Positions 8,760 through 17,838 of a stretch of 64,000 bases of DNA are shown piece by piece (the first letter of the stretch is position 1; each line of letters starts with the position of its first letter). The position numbers and the translations under genes are program-made. The stretch is from contig NZ_CP101161.1 of the NCBI RefSeq assembly GCF_024298865.1, positions 1,509,227 to 1,573,226 of the forward strand. Direction: 5' to 3'. Origin of the DNA: Halorarius halobius (GTDB lineage Archaea; Halobacteriota; Halobacteria; Halobacteriales; Haloarculaceae). The notes below the pieces were generated by a model. It was not told the DNA's origin and did no database searches. It saw only the letters and a program-made list of their open reading frames with translations.

Positions 8760-10244
8760 CTATCGCCGGTCTCCGGTGTTCGCGGGCGCTGGACGATCCT
8801 CGACGAATTCCGGCGTCCCGCTGAGGATGCCCCGCATGTTCTGTAGCGGTTCCCCGACCTTGATGCCGTGACGTGTTATCTCGAACTCCCGGAGCGTTCG
8901 CTCGAAGTCGCTCGTCCGGTTTTTGAGGATACCGATGGCCTTCCGGAGTTCGCCCTGCAGTTCGAGATACCGGAGGAAAACTAGGTTGTCAGCGAGGTAG
9001 CTCACACCGCTTTTCGTCGCCTGAAAGTCCCCGGTCACCGAGTCCACGGCGTCGACGAGCACGACCGTCACCCCCATGTTCCGGAGATACCGGCCCAGCG
9101 CGTTCAGTTCCTGCGTGAGGTCGTCGTCGTCGCCGCGCAGCGAGAGCCGGTATCCCTCGATGCCGTCGATCATGACCAGCTTTGCGTCGCGGGCTTCGAC
9201 CTCCGTCCGGACCATGTCGGCGAACTCGTCCGGCGAGACCTGTGACGGTTCGACCTCCTCGATGGCCAGCGTGCCCCGGTCGCACATCTCCGTCACGGGG
9301 ATGTTGACGTGTCTGGATCGCTCGACGAACGTCTGGGTGCTCTCCTCGAACATGTAGATGACGGACCGCTCCCCCCGTCCGGCGGCTTCCTTCATGAACT
9401 GCGTTCCCAGCGTCGTCTTGCCGACGCCGCTCGGGCCACTCAACACCGTGACCGTCCCGCGCTCCAGGCCGCCCTTCAGCAACTCGTCGACTTCGGGGAC
9501 GCCGGACGAGACGGTCGTGGCCGCGAACGACGCGGTGTGTTCGCCGGGCGTCAATACCGGGAACACCTCCATCCCCGCGTCCGTAATCCGAACCGTGTGG
9601 GGGCCGTGTGCGGTTTCGGAGCCGCGGAGCTTCGGCACCGCGATGCGGCGGCCCTGCGGCGCCCGCGTCAGTTCTAACGTACCGTCGCTGAGGTAGCGCA
9701 GGTCGTCGTCCGGCTTGCTCTCGGTCGCTTCCGAGGCGAACAGCACCGTCGCGTCGTGTCCCTTCAGCAGTTGCACGAGGCCGGTGACCTGCTTGCGGAA
9801 CTGGTACTCGTCGGGGGCGAGCATCCGCAGTTGTGTGATGGGGTCGACGAACACGCGGTCGGGGTCGATGCTGTCGATGCTGTCCGTAATCGAGCCGGCG
9901 ATATCGGCTCCCTCGACTTCGGCCGGGGAGAACACGCTGTAGCTCTCGTCTCCGGTAAACGCCTCCACGTCCGGGGTCAAATCGAGAAACTCGATGCCAT
10001 CCATGTCGACGCCGAACGACGCCGCGTTCCGCTCGATCGCCGTCGCCGTCTCCTCGAGGTTGACGAACAGCCCCGTCTCACCGGCGTCGCGGCCGGCCGT
10101 CAGGAAATGCAGGCCGAGAAGCGTCTTTCCGGTTCCGGGGTCGCCGGTCGCCATGTACGCTCGGTTGGGGAACAGTCCGCCGTTCAGGACGGTGTCGAGT
10201 CCGTCGATACCGGTCGACAGCCGTCGGTCGTATGCGTCCGTCAT
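8760..10244 (-). CDS. KaiC-like double-domain RecA/ATPase
   Basis: A 494-residue protein with two KaiC/RecA-type domains. Domain 1 has Walker A GDPGTGKTLL (34-43) and catalytic glutamates E64-E65. Domain 2 has GPSGVGKTTLG (270-280) and E300-E301. The region matching the KaiC phosphorylation loop retains a serine (S415) but has tyrosine (Y416) where cyanobacterial KaiC has threonine. The tail resembles the KaiC C-terminal FRNFERIISGSP region (here LQNMRGILSGTPEF). The start overlaps the stop of the HalX-type gene by 4 bases and the kinase follows without a gap. KaiC-like ATPases act as signalling hubs; a clock role here is not established. Confidence 0.9.
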   Translation of the reverse strand: MTDAYDRRLSTGIDGLDTVLNGGLFPNRAYMATGDPGTGKTLLGLHFLTAGRDAGETGLFVNLEETATAIERNAASFGVDMDGIEFLDLTPDVEAFTGDESYSVFSPAEVEGADIAGSITDSIDSIDPDRVFVDPITQLRMLAPDEYQFRKQVTGLVQLLKGHDATVLFASEATESKPDDDLRYLSDGTLELTRAPQGRRIAVPKLRGSETAHGPHTVRITDAGMEVFPVLTPGEHTASFAATTVSSGVPEVDELLKGGLERGTVTVLSGPSGVGKTTLGTQFMKEAAGRGERSVIYMFEESTQTFVERSRHVNIPVTEMCDRGTLAIEEVEPSQVSPDEFADMVRTEVEARDAKLVMIDGIEGYRLSLRGDDDDLTQELNALGRYLRNMGVTVVLVDAVDSVTGDFQATKSGVSYLADNLVFLRYLELQGELRKAIGILKNRTSDFERTLREFEITRHGIKVGEPLQNMRGILSGTPEFVEDRPAPANTGDRR

Positions 10245-10846
10245 TCTGAATCACTCGTGGAAACGTCGATGTCTATCTCGTCCATCGGCGTGCGAGCGAA
10301 CTTCGCCCGCTCGCCGTCACCGAACACCGCTCGAACCTCCTCGTCGCTCAGGTCGGCAATCGTCGCGTCCAGCGTCGCTCGAAGCGCCAGCACGCGACCG
10401 AGAAGGGACCGGTACGGCTCGCTGTCCGCACGCGCTCGCACGGAGGTGTGGCCCCGAATCGTCACGACCTGACCGACGGCCCCTGCGAGGTCACCGACGG
10501 GTCGGTCGTACTCCTCCCGGCGCAACACCCGTTCAACGACGCTACGGAGCCCCGGTTTCGACACCGGCGTGAGCAGGTACTCGTCGGCCGGTACCGCGAC
10601 CAGTTCGAGCCCCGGGTTCGTCACCACGAGGACCGTTCGAGCGGGGGGTCGCTCTCTCCCGAACTGTGCGTCGACGGCTTGGCCGACGACCAGCACGTCG
10701 TACTCGGTGGGCTTCGACCACGTCGCTGGGTCGGTGCTCGTCGTCCACTCGGCGCTGTATCCGGCCTCGTTCAGCCACGTCCGGTACAGACGTGCGAGAC
10801 CGTCCTTCTCGTCCACGACGAGGATACCGGGGTTCGCCCCGGTCAT
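10241..10846 (-). CDS. HalX-domain protein with pseudo-receiver
   Basis: A 201-residue protein. The N-terminal receiver-like fold (about 5-110) starts ILVVDEKDG. Where the phospho-acceptor aspartate should be it reads YDVLVVGQAVD, with glycine, and the conserved lysine of TKP is changed (LLTPVSKP). It therefore probably cannot be phosphorylated. The C-terminal helical HalX domain (about 120-185) is a haloarchaeal response-regulator partner domain. The ATG at 10846 is chosen because receiver homology begins right after it; a longer in-frame extension is Arg/Pro-rich with no homology. It is the first gene of the operon and its stop overlaps the KaiC-like start (ATGA). Confidence 0.8.
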   Translation of the reverse strand: MTGANPGILVVDEKDGLARLYRTWLNEAGYSAEWTTSTDPATWSKPTEYDVLVVGQAVDAQFGRERPPARTVLVVTNPGLELVAVPADEYLLTPVSKPGLRSVVERVLRREEYDRPVGDLAGAVGQVVTIRGHTSVRARADSEPYRSLLGRVLALRATLDATIADLSDEEVRAVFGDGERAKFARTPMDEIDIDVSTSDSE

Positions 10847-11172
10847 CAGACCGCAGTTCCCGGTGTCGAAGGCTCTGCGGTCGACCCCGCCGTGACCCGT
10901 CCGGTCCGCTCTGGAGGTTCGTGACGGGGCCACCGACCCCGTGGACCGCGTGTCACGGCAGTTCGAAGCGGCTCTCGGTGGCATCGGGGCGGTACGTCGA
11001 AGGGTCGGGTGTTGCTGGTGGGCATCGGTAGTCGTCTCGGTGGCGATATGCGCTATCGGCGATGGATGGTCGGTCATCGAGTCGTTCGCAGTCACTCGAA
11101 CGCCGCCTACCGAGAACTGTCTGTTCGCTACTACAGTTGGCTAGCCGACGGGTGGCCCCTACGTGAGTAGGG
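10847..11172. other. Intergenic region upstream of the HalX-KaiC-kinase operon
   Basis: 326 bases between the operon start and the stop of the Bat-type gene. It presumably holds the operon promoter, but I see no clear TATA box at leaderless distance. No other gene is supported. Confidence 0.4.
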
Positions 11173-14100
11173 TCACGGCGACGGCTCGAACAGCCGCGAC
11201 ACTAGAATCCGCTCGGCGGCGCGGCGATGCGACTGGTACGTCGGGGAGCTAATGCCGAGCGCCTCGGCGAGGTTCTCGTTCGTCGCGGTCCGCGGCCACT
11301 CGTAGTAGCCGCCGTGGTGGGCGGCCTGCAGTGCCTGATACTGGCGGTCGGTACAGGCCTGCCGGACGCTGTCGCGGAACGTCAGCGGCGTCTCGACGAA
11401 CTCGTCGTCGGAGCGACGGGCGGTCATGCGGCTCTCCGGGTAGCTGTCACGAACCGCATCGACGAACTCCCGAACGGGGACGCTTCCGTCGAGGCTGACG
11501 GTAGCCGTCGCCGACCCGTCCGCGGCCGTCATCGACATCAGTCGCCCGTCGTACTCGTACAGGGTGTCCATGAACGGGGTCGAGCGTACGGTAACCCGAT
11601 ACAGCCGTACCTCGTCATCTTCGGCGAGATGTTCGACCGATTCGACTCCGTCGACTGTCCTCATCGCGCTCTCGGCGTCGTCCGGTGGTCCGTCGACCCT
11701 GACGAACCAGACGAACGCTCCTTGGTCGACCGGGAGAGCCCCCGACAGCGTCACCGTGGCGTCCAGTTCGTCGGCGATTCGGGTGAGAACGACCCGCTTG
11801 TCCGGTAACTCGAGGTCGACGGTGACGGCCGAGTCGGCCAACTGTGGTGGGCTCTCTCCCAGCGCGTCCATCGCCAGCCCGATTATGCGGCCGAGTTCCG
11901 CGAACACGTCTCTCTGTCTGTCGGTAACGACGTCGGCTTCCGCGACGTGGACCACCAGGACGCGCTCGGTAGTGGTCCCCGTCGGTACCGGAACGGCGAC
12001 GACGGACCGGAACCCGTACGAGAGTGCCGTCTCACGGGCGTCCGCCCAGTCGCCGTCCTCTAGAACGTTGGCCACGGACGTCGCCGACTCGCTCTCGATA
12101 GCCTCCAGTGCGAGCGCCTGCAATGGGTTCGTGGCTCCGCCTTCCTCGATCTGTGCCCGGAACCCGTCCATCTTCCCCGCTATCGTCTTCGTGTCGACCC
12201 GGCTCAGGTCCTCGCCGAGCGTCCCGACCCAGGCCGCCGGATACGCCGGGTGGCTGGTGAGCTTCTCGCAGACTGCGGCCTCGATGGACTCACGGGTGGT
12301 CGCGTCGAGTACCGACTGGATGATGTCGCGGGTAATCGTGTTCAGGTGGTTCAACTCCTCGAGTTCGGCCGTCTGGCGTTCGAGCTGTCGGTCACGTGTG
12401 CGAAGCTCCGTCTCGTACTGGACGCGTTCGAACGCCGCTTCGAGGTTCGCCGCGAGAATCGAGCCGAGTTCCATCGCCAGTTCCGAAAGTTCCTCGTCGT
12501 CCGTCGCTCCGGTGACGAACAGCCCGTCGGCGCCAATCGGGATGTACAGATGGTTCGAGAACGGCGACCGGCGGTCGAGCGGGTCGTCACGGTCGGTCAC
12601 GTACCGTGTCTCGCCCGTGGTGAACGCGGTCCAGCCGGCGGGGTCCGTCTCGGCGGTGACCGACCCCGGTTCCGACGCGCCGTCCCGGAGGGTCTCGGTA
12701 CTGGCGACCGGCTCCAGTACGTTGCGCGGTTCGTCGAGTCGGTAGACGACGCCACCGGGCAGCGACTGCAGGCTGGCGACCGCGGCCACGGCGGTGGCGC
12801 TCACGTCCTCGACGTCGTCTCCCCGGTACATCTCGCGGGTGTACTCGTGGAGCGTCTCCAGAGCCTGCTGGTACTGGAACCGCTCCGTCCGGTCTTTGAT
12901 GATGGTGAGGACGGCGGACTGGCCGTCGTAGGGAATCGGTCGGGACGTGGTCGCAATCTGTCGAGTGTCACCGCCGACCGTCCGCATCTGTCGCAGATAG
13001 CTCGTCGGCTCCTGCTCGCCACGCTGGGTCCGACGGGCTGTCTCTCTGGCGTCCTCGTGTTCCGAGGCCTCCAGATAGTCGTAGATGTCGGTCCCGCGGA
13101 CGGTGTCGACGGCGTTGACCCCGACCAGGTCGGCGAACGCCTCGTTGGCGAAGACGACCTCGCCGTCCCTGTGGACAAGAATCGGGTCCGGGGACATCTC
13201 GACCAGCGTCCGGTACCGTTGCTCCTTCTGTCGGAGTTCTTCCCTGGCCTCGCGCAGTTCTGTCACGTCGTTCGCGACGGCCTGCCCGACCCGCTGTCCC
13301 TCGTACCACCCGGATGTCGTCATGACCTGAATGTGCCGTTCCTCGCCGTCGGGCCGGACGACCCGGAACCTGGTCGGGCCGGTAATCGCGTCCTCTTCGA
13401 CCACGCCCTCCAGTTCTTCCTCGGCGACGGCGTGGTCGTCGGGGTGGATGAACTCGAAAAGCGGCGTCCCGACCAGCCTGTCCCGCGAATCTAATCCGAG
13501 GAGGTCGAGCAAGGCGTCGTTGCCCCAGACGCTGTTACCGTCGGCGTCGAAGAGGTTGATCGGTGCCGGGGCATTCTCGACAAGGTTCCGGTACGTCTGC
13601 TCGCGGTGCCGGATGTCCTCAATCCATTCCCGACGCTCCGTGACGTTCTGTGCGACGGCCATTCCGGCGCGTATTTTTCCGTCACGGTTCCGGAGTGGGA
13701 CCGTCTGCACGTGGTACTGCTGGCCTTCGTACGTGACCTCGACGGAGCGCTGGTCCCCGTTCAGAGCCGCCCGGTACTGTGTCTCGAGGGTCGACGCCAG
13801 GTCCGGTGGGTAGACGTCGGCCGGCGTCCTCCCCTCCAGATTGGCCGGACTCAGTCCGAGCTCCTCGAGGTCGGCGCCGCCGACGATGGTGTATCGAAGC
13901 TCCTCGTCGAAGAGGAACACGCCGCCGTTGGGGAAATGCTCGACGAGGCGCTCGAGTCGGGCTTCAGTCCGCTCGAGTTCACGCTCGCGCCGTTTCCGCT
14001 CGGTGACGTCGCGCTGGAATCCGAGAAACCGGGAGGTGGTTCCGCCGATGTCCTTCAGCGGCATGATTGTGACCTCGTTCCAGAACGGGGTGCCGTCCTT

Positions 14101-14595
14101 CCGGTAGTTCTCGACTTCGACCGTCACGGACTCCTCGGCGTCGACCGCGGCGGCCATCTCGGCGACGGAGTCCTCGTCGGTCGCCGTTCCCTGCAGGAAC
14201 CGGCAGTTCCGTCCGAGTGCTTCCTGCTCGGAGTAGCCCGTGATACGTTCGAACCCCTCGTTCACGTAGACGAGCGGGTTGTCGTCCTCCGAAGGGTCCG
14301 TCATCGAGATGCCGATAGACGCTTCGTCCATCGCGCGTGTTTTCACGCGAAGTTCCCGTTGTGTGTGACTGACGAGGGCGTAGATGAGAACACCGCTCAG
14401 GAAGACCTCGATGCCACCCTTGAGAGCCTGCACCTGCCGCAAGAGCCCGGTATCGGCGATGACCAGCGGAAGCAGTAGATCCGAGGCGACGAGCAAACCC
14501 ATGCCGAAGGCGACGTACACGAGTGTGATCTGGAGCGGTGACAGTCGACTGACGGCGTCCGACCAACCGCCGCTGTCGGTGTTATGTGGCCACAT
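11173..14595 (-). CDS. Membrane-anchored LOV-PAS-GAF transcription activator, Bat family
   Basis: A 1140-residue sensor-regulator. Two membrane helices (about 21-47 and 58-76) precede a LOV domain (about 85-195) with the canonical GRNCRFLQG motif (photoactive cysteine C131), NYRKDGTPFWN and FLGFQRDVT. Three further PAS domains follow (about 205-570), then two GAF-like domains (about 585-900), a Bat-specific domain, and a C-terminal HTH_10 helix-turn-helix (about 1075-1135). Bat in Halobacterium activates bacterio-opsin genes in response to light and oxygen; no opsin gene is in this window. The ATG at 14595 is preferred over an upstream TTG because a TATA box lies at 14633-14640. Confidence 0.9.
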   Translation of the reverse strand: MWPHNTDSGGWSDAVSRLSPLQITLVYVAFGMGLLVASDLLLPLVIADTGLLRQVQALKGGIEVFLSGVLIYALVSHTQRELRVKTRAMDEASIGISMTDPSEDDNPLVYVNEGFERITGYSEQEALGRNCRFLQGTATDEDSVAEMAAAVDAEESVTVEVENYRKDGTPFWNEVTIMPLKDIGGTTSRFLGFQRDVTERKRRERELERTEARLERLVEHFPNGGVFLFDEELRYTIVGGADLEELGLSPANLEGRTPADVYPPDLASTLETQYRAALNGDQRSVEVTYEGQQYHVQTVPLRNRDGKIRAGMAVAQNVTERREWIEDIRHREQTYRNLVENAPAPINLFDADGNSVWGNDALLDLLGLDSRDRLVGTPLFEFIHPDDHAVAEEELEGVVEEDAITGPTRFRVVRPDGEERHIQVMTTSGWYEGQRVGQAVANDVTELREAREELRQKEQRYRTLVEMSPDPILVHRDGEVVFANEAFADLVGVNAVDTVRGTDIYDYLEASEHEDARETARRTQRGEQEPTSYLRQMRTVGGDTRQIATTSRPIPYDGQSAVLTIIKDRTERFQYQQALETLHEYTREMYRGDDVEDVSATAVAAVASLQSLPGGVVYRLDEPRNVLEPVASTETLRDGASEPGSVTAETDPAGWTAFTTGETRYVTDRDDPLDRRSPFSNHLYIPIGADGLFVTGATDDEELSELAMELGSILAANLEAAFERVQYETELRTRDRQLERQTAELEELNHLNTITRDIIQSVLDATTRESIEAAVCEKLTSHPAYPAAWVGTLGEDLSRVDTKTIAGKMDGFRAQIEEGGATNPLQALALEAIESESATSVANVLEDGDWADARETALSYGFRSVVAVPVPTGTTTERVLVVHVAEADVVTDRQRDVFAELGRIIGLAMDALGESPPQLADSAVTVDLELPDKRVVLTRIADELDATVTLSGALPVDQGAFVWFVRVDGPPDDAESAMRTVDGVESVEHLAEDDEVRLYRVTVRSTPFMDTLYEYDGRLMSMTAADGSATATVSLDGSVPVREFVDAVRDSYPESRMTARRSDDEFVETPLTFRDSVRQACTDRQYQALQAAHHGGYYEWPRTATNENLAEALGISSPTYQSHRRAAERILVSRLFEPSP

Positions 14596-14623
14596 AAGTC
14601 CACTTGTGGTGTTCTCACACAAG
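14582..14623. promoter_or_regulatory. Palindromes at the start of the LOV-Bat gene
   Basis: A perfect 16-base palindrome TTATGTGGCCACATAA (14582-14597) overlaps the start codon. A second dyad, CTTGTG-N9-CACAAG (14603-14608 and 14618-14623), lies just upstream, between TATA box and start. Both could be operators for autoregulation or form a 5' hairpin. Confidence 0.5.
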
Positions 14624-14632
14624 CTGTCGTGA

Positions 14633-14640
14633 CTATTTAA
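14633..14640 (-). promoter_or_regulatory. TATA box of the LOV-Bat gene
   Basis: TTAAATAG on the minus strand, about 40 bases before the ATG at 14595. It implies a leader of roughly 10-15 bases containing the dyad at 14603-14623. Confidence 0.5.
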
Positions 14641-14801
14641 CAACTATCCCCACGACTCGGAAGGTGCGACGCGAGTACTGGCTCCGGCGTATCTACCGCT
14701 CCGTGTCGAGAGTGCCGTGTCTGGAGTGCCGTGTCTGGAGGAACGCCCGGTCGTCGACAGACCCGATGCGGAGGGCTCCACTCGTCAGTGCGGACGACCC
14801 G

Positions 14802-15764
14802 TCACGACTCGAACATGCGGAGCTGTTCGAGCAGCTGTCTATCGCGCTCGTCGTAGATCTCACTCGGGGAGTCGTCCGACCAGTCGTACACGCCCTTCCC
14901 CGTCTTCAGCCCCAGGTCTCCCTGTTCGACCAGCCGCGTCACGACCGGGTTCGGGTCAGTCCCGCGGTCCAGCTCCGGCATGAGATACTCCTCGATGGCG
15001 TACTGTACGTCGATCCCGCTCTGGTCGACCTTCTCGAAGATCCCCATGCTCGGAAGTCGGAATCCGAACCCGGCTTTCACGGCGCGGTCGATGTCCTCCG
15101 CGCTCGCAACGCCGGCATCCAGCAACGAGAACGCCTCGTATATCATCGCCATCTGAATCCGGTTGCCGATGAACCCGAGGACGTCCTTCTCGACTCTGAC
15201 CGGCGTCTTCTCGACGGCATCGAGCAACTCCACGAGCACGTCGGCCGTCTCGTCGGCGGTGGCCTCTCCCTTGATGACTTCGACGAGAGGCGTGATGTGT
15301 GCGGGGTTGAACCAGTGAGTGCCGGCGAACCGCTCCGGGTTGGACACCGCCTCCGCGATCTCCGTGATCGAAAGCCCCGAGGTGTTCGTCGTCAGCAGTG
15401 CGGTGGCCGGCGCTGCCGCATCGATCTCCTCGAACACCGCCCGCTTGACGTCCATGTCCTCGGTCACCGCTTCCGTCACGAGGTCGGCGTCTGCGACGGC
15501 CTCGGTCAACTCGTCGACGGGCTCGATGCGGGACGTGATCTCGTCTATCTCCGCTTCGTCGATCTGGTCGGTGTCCGCCAGCGTCTGGAGGCTCGTCTCG
15601 ATCGAGCGCATCCCCTCCGCCAGCGCCTCCGGGTCGGCATCCACCAGCCGAACCGTCCTGCCGTATCGTGCGTACGTCAGCGCGATTCCGAACCCCATCG
15701 TTCCCGAACCGACGACGGCGATCCGCTCGATTTCTTCGTGGCTGTCGAATTTGTGAACGTCCAT
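14802..15764 (-). CDS. 3-hydroxyacyl-CoA dehydrogenase
   Basis: A 320-residue enzyme oxidising (S)-3-hydroxyacyl-CoA to 3-oxoacyl-CoA with NAD+. The N-terminal Rossmann fold has VVGSGTMGFGIA and an acidic residue after the second strand (DADPEAL), favouring NAD. The catalytic histidine lies in GTHWFNPAHITPLVEVIKG with its partner glutamate. The C-terminal dimer domain carries GFIGNRIQMAM. Length is usual for stand-alone enzymes. It lies 65 bases downstream of the glutaryl-CoA-dehydrogenase-like gene on the same strand, probably co-transcribed, pairing two steps of beta-oxidation-like degradation. Confidence 0.93.
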   Translation of the reverse strand: MDVHKFDSHEEIERIAVVGSGTMGFGIALTYARYGRTVRLVDADPEALAEGMRSIETSLQTLADTDQIDEAEIDEITSRIEPVDELTEAVADADLVTEAVTEDMDVKRAVFEEIDAAAPATALLTTNTSGLSITEIAEAVSNPERFAGTHWFNPAHITPLVEVIKGEATADETADVLVELLDAVEKTPVRVEKDVLGFIGNRIQMAMIYEAFSLLDAGVASAEDIDRAVKAGFGFRLPSMGIFEKVDQSGIDVQYAIEEYLMPELDRGTDPNPVVTRLVEQGDLGLKTGKGVYDWSDDSPSEIYDERDRQLLEQLRMFES

Positions 15765-15829
15765 ACAACGATGTCCCCGGGCGGAGGCATAAACCCACCC
15801 CTGGAGACACGGGGGTGATGATAGCCGAG

Positions 15830-16993
15830 CTACTCGAACGCGGGAATGCCGGTGAGGTCGTGGCCGATGATGAGCGAGTGGATGTCGTGGGTGCCTTCGT
15901 AGGTGTAGACGGTTTCGAGGTTGGCCATGTGCCGCATCGGCGAGTAGTCGGCGCTGATGCCGTTACCGCCGAGCATCTCGCGGGCGACGCGCGACTGGTC
16001 GCGGGCCATCCGGACGTTGTTGCGTTTCGCCATCGACACCTGTTCCGGGCGCAACTCGCCGCGCTCTTTCAACTCCGCGAGCCGGTAGGCGAGCAGTTGG
16101 GCCGTGGTGATCTGGGTGGCCATCTCGGCGAGTTTCTCCTGCTGGAGCTGGAAGCCGCCGATGGGTTTGCCGAACTGTTCGCGGTCGGTGGCGTACTCGC
16201 GTGCGGTCTCGAAGCAGTCGCGGGCCGCGCCGACAGCCCCCCACGCGATGCCGAACCGCGCCTGCGTGAGACACGAGAGCGGTCCTTTCATGCCCGTCAC
16301 GTCGGGCAGGACGTTCTCGGCGGGGACGTGGACGTTCGAGAGCTCTATCTGGCCGGTGACGGAGGCGCGCAGCGAGAGCTTCTCCTCGAGTGTGGGTGTT
16401 TCGACGCCGTCGCGGTCGGTTTCGACGAGGAAGCCGCGGACGGGGTCGTCGTCGGCCGAGCGGTCGCGGGCCCAGACGACGGCGACGTCGGCAAGCGGCG
16501 CGTTCGTGATCCAGGTTTTCGTGCCGTTCAGCACGTAGCCGTCGCCGTCTTCGTCGGCGTGGGTTTCCATCCCCGAGGGGTTCGAGCCGTGATTCGGTTC
16601 GGTGAGGCCGAAACAGCCGACTTTCTCGCCTTCGCCGAGGGCTTCGAGCCAGGCGTCTTTCTGTTCGTCGGAGCCGAAGGCGTGGATCGGGTACATGACG
16701 AGCGCGCCTTGCACGGAGGCCATCGAGCGGAGGCCGGAGTCGCCGGCCTCGAGTTCCTGCATGAGAATGCCGTAGGCGCGCTCCGAGAGGTCGGGCAGGC
16801 CGTAGCCGGAGAGGTTGGGGGCGTAGAAGCCCAACTCGCCCATCTCCTCGACGAGGTCGGTCGGGAACGTGCCGTTTATCCAGTGGTCGCCGATGTCGGG
16901 GCGCACGTTCTCGTCGACGAACTCGCGGGCCGTGTCCCGAACCATCCGCTCCTCCTCCGTCAGGTCACTCTCGAGACGCACGTAGTCGAGCAT
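15830..16993 (-). CDS. Acyl-CoA dehydrogenase, glutaryl-CoA dehydrogenase-like
   Basis: A 387-residue FAD enzyme. Flavin and substrate motifs include GCFGLTEPNHGSNPSGMET and TKTWITNAPLADVAVVWA. The catalytic base glutamate is present in YTYEGTHDIHSLIIG. The arginine in DSGLRSMASVQ matches the residue that binds the distal carboxylate in glutaryl-CoA dehydrogenases. The protein may therefore oxidise glutaryl-CoA or a related dicarboxyl-CoA, possibly decarboxylating to crotonyl-CoA, which the adjacent hydroxyacyl-CoA dehydrogenase would handle after hydration (inference). Confidence 0.88.
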   Translation of the reverse strand: MLDYVRLESDLTEEERMVRDTAREFVDENVRPDIGDHWINGTFPTDLVEEMGELGFYAPNLSGYGLPDLSERAYGILMQELEAGDSGLRSMASVQGALVMYPIHAFGSDEQKDAWLEALGEGEKVGCFGLTEPNHGSNPSGMETHADEDGDGYVLNGTKTWITNAPLADVAVVWARDRSADDDPVRGFLVETDRDGVETPTLEEKLSLRASVTGQIELSNVHVPAENVLPDVTGMKGPLSCLTQARFGIAWGAVGAARDCFETAREYATDREQFGKPIGGFQLQQEKLAEMATQITTAQLLAYRLAELKERGELRPEQVSMAKRNNVRMARDQSRVAREMLGGNGISADYSPMRHMANLETVYTYEGTHDIHSLIIGHDLTGIPAFE

Positions 16994-17308
16994 ACGAGTG
17001 AGGGTCGGAGGGGGTCCTCTTAACGTCTCGGAACGCGTCCGCAGTTGCCGAGGTAGATGCGTCGGCGTGCCAGGGCGCGCGTTTCGGCCATCGGCGGGAG
17101 TGGCTCCCGATTCGGTGGCCGGTGTCGTGACGACAATTCAACGATGTTGGACACGTCTACGGCGGTAGCCGTACGGGGTACCGCCGGTGGCAACTCCCGA
17201 CGCGAAGCTCGGAACATCGGGCCGAGAGACGGTAAAACGCCGGATGAAACCCGCAATGAGCGGCGACCCAGCGAGCAGGTACCGTCTCCGGGGGTCGACG
17301 CCAAGTAG

Positions 17309-17330
17309 ATAACAAAGTTACTGTTGTTAT
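17309..17330. promoter_or_regulatory. ATAACA-N10-TGTTAT dyad, copy 2
   Basis: Six-base perfect arms with 10 bases between them. The site lies 316 bases upstream of the glutaryl-CoA-dehydrogenase-like gene and 530 bases upstream of the SDR gene. Same core and spacing as at 5793 and 41838. Confidence 0.4.
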
Positions 17331-17437
17331 TCGGATTTCGACGGACTACTTCGTTCTCATCAAGAACGGTAGATTACGGCGTGGTGTCGTCCGTTGTCGG
17401 AGGTGTGTAACGTATAATACTATTGGCAATACGGGCG

Positions 17438-17452
17438 TTCCATATAGTTGAA
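17438..17452. promoter_or_regulatory. IclR-like dyad
   Basis: TTCCATATAGTTGAA, flanked by further symmetry (CGTTC and GAACG, 17436-17454). Same family as the dyads at 4695, 5615, 5648 and 21207. Confidence 0.45.
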
Positions 17453-17829
17453 CGGGGTTGTGATGGTGATAGACAGCCATGGTTTCGATGCCGGCGACCA
17501 CGTGTTTTCGCGTGATACGGAGGAGTACACCGGTCCAGTCGGGTCGCCCATCGTGTGTACGGTCTCGAATTGCTCGGTCGGCTGCGGGTCCGAAGGCCGG
17601 GGCGACGCAAGGGCGATCTCCCGTTCGTCTCCACGTTGGGGGTGGATTGTTACCCCCAGACCTGCTCGGGGAGATCCTGTTAGGCGCCGTCTGACGTGCG
17701 TTCGCCTATGCGGAATGTGCGTTCAATTTCGTCGGACATCTATCCCGGCACGCATACAGCACGACGGCGACCGCGCCTCACGTGAACTCCCCTGATGATA
17801 CCTCCGCTCGGAGCGTGTGAGCACAGTAG

Positions 17830-17838
17830 AACTATAAG
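17830..17838 (+). promoter_or_regulatory. TATA box of the MFE-2-like SDR gene
   Basis: AACTATAAG, 22-30 bases before a GTG start at 17860; this supports GTG as a leaderless start. The preceding AGTAGAACTATA is identical to the promoter of the first IclR gene. Confidence 0.6.

Noticed and set aside
17448..17795. Open frame in the gap before the SDR gene
   Set aside because: No homology, odd composition, overlaps regulatory dyads; not supportable.
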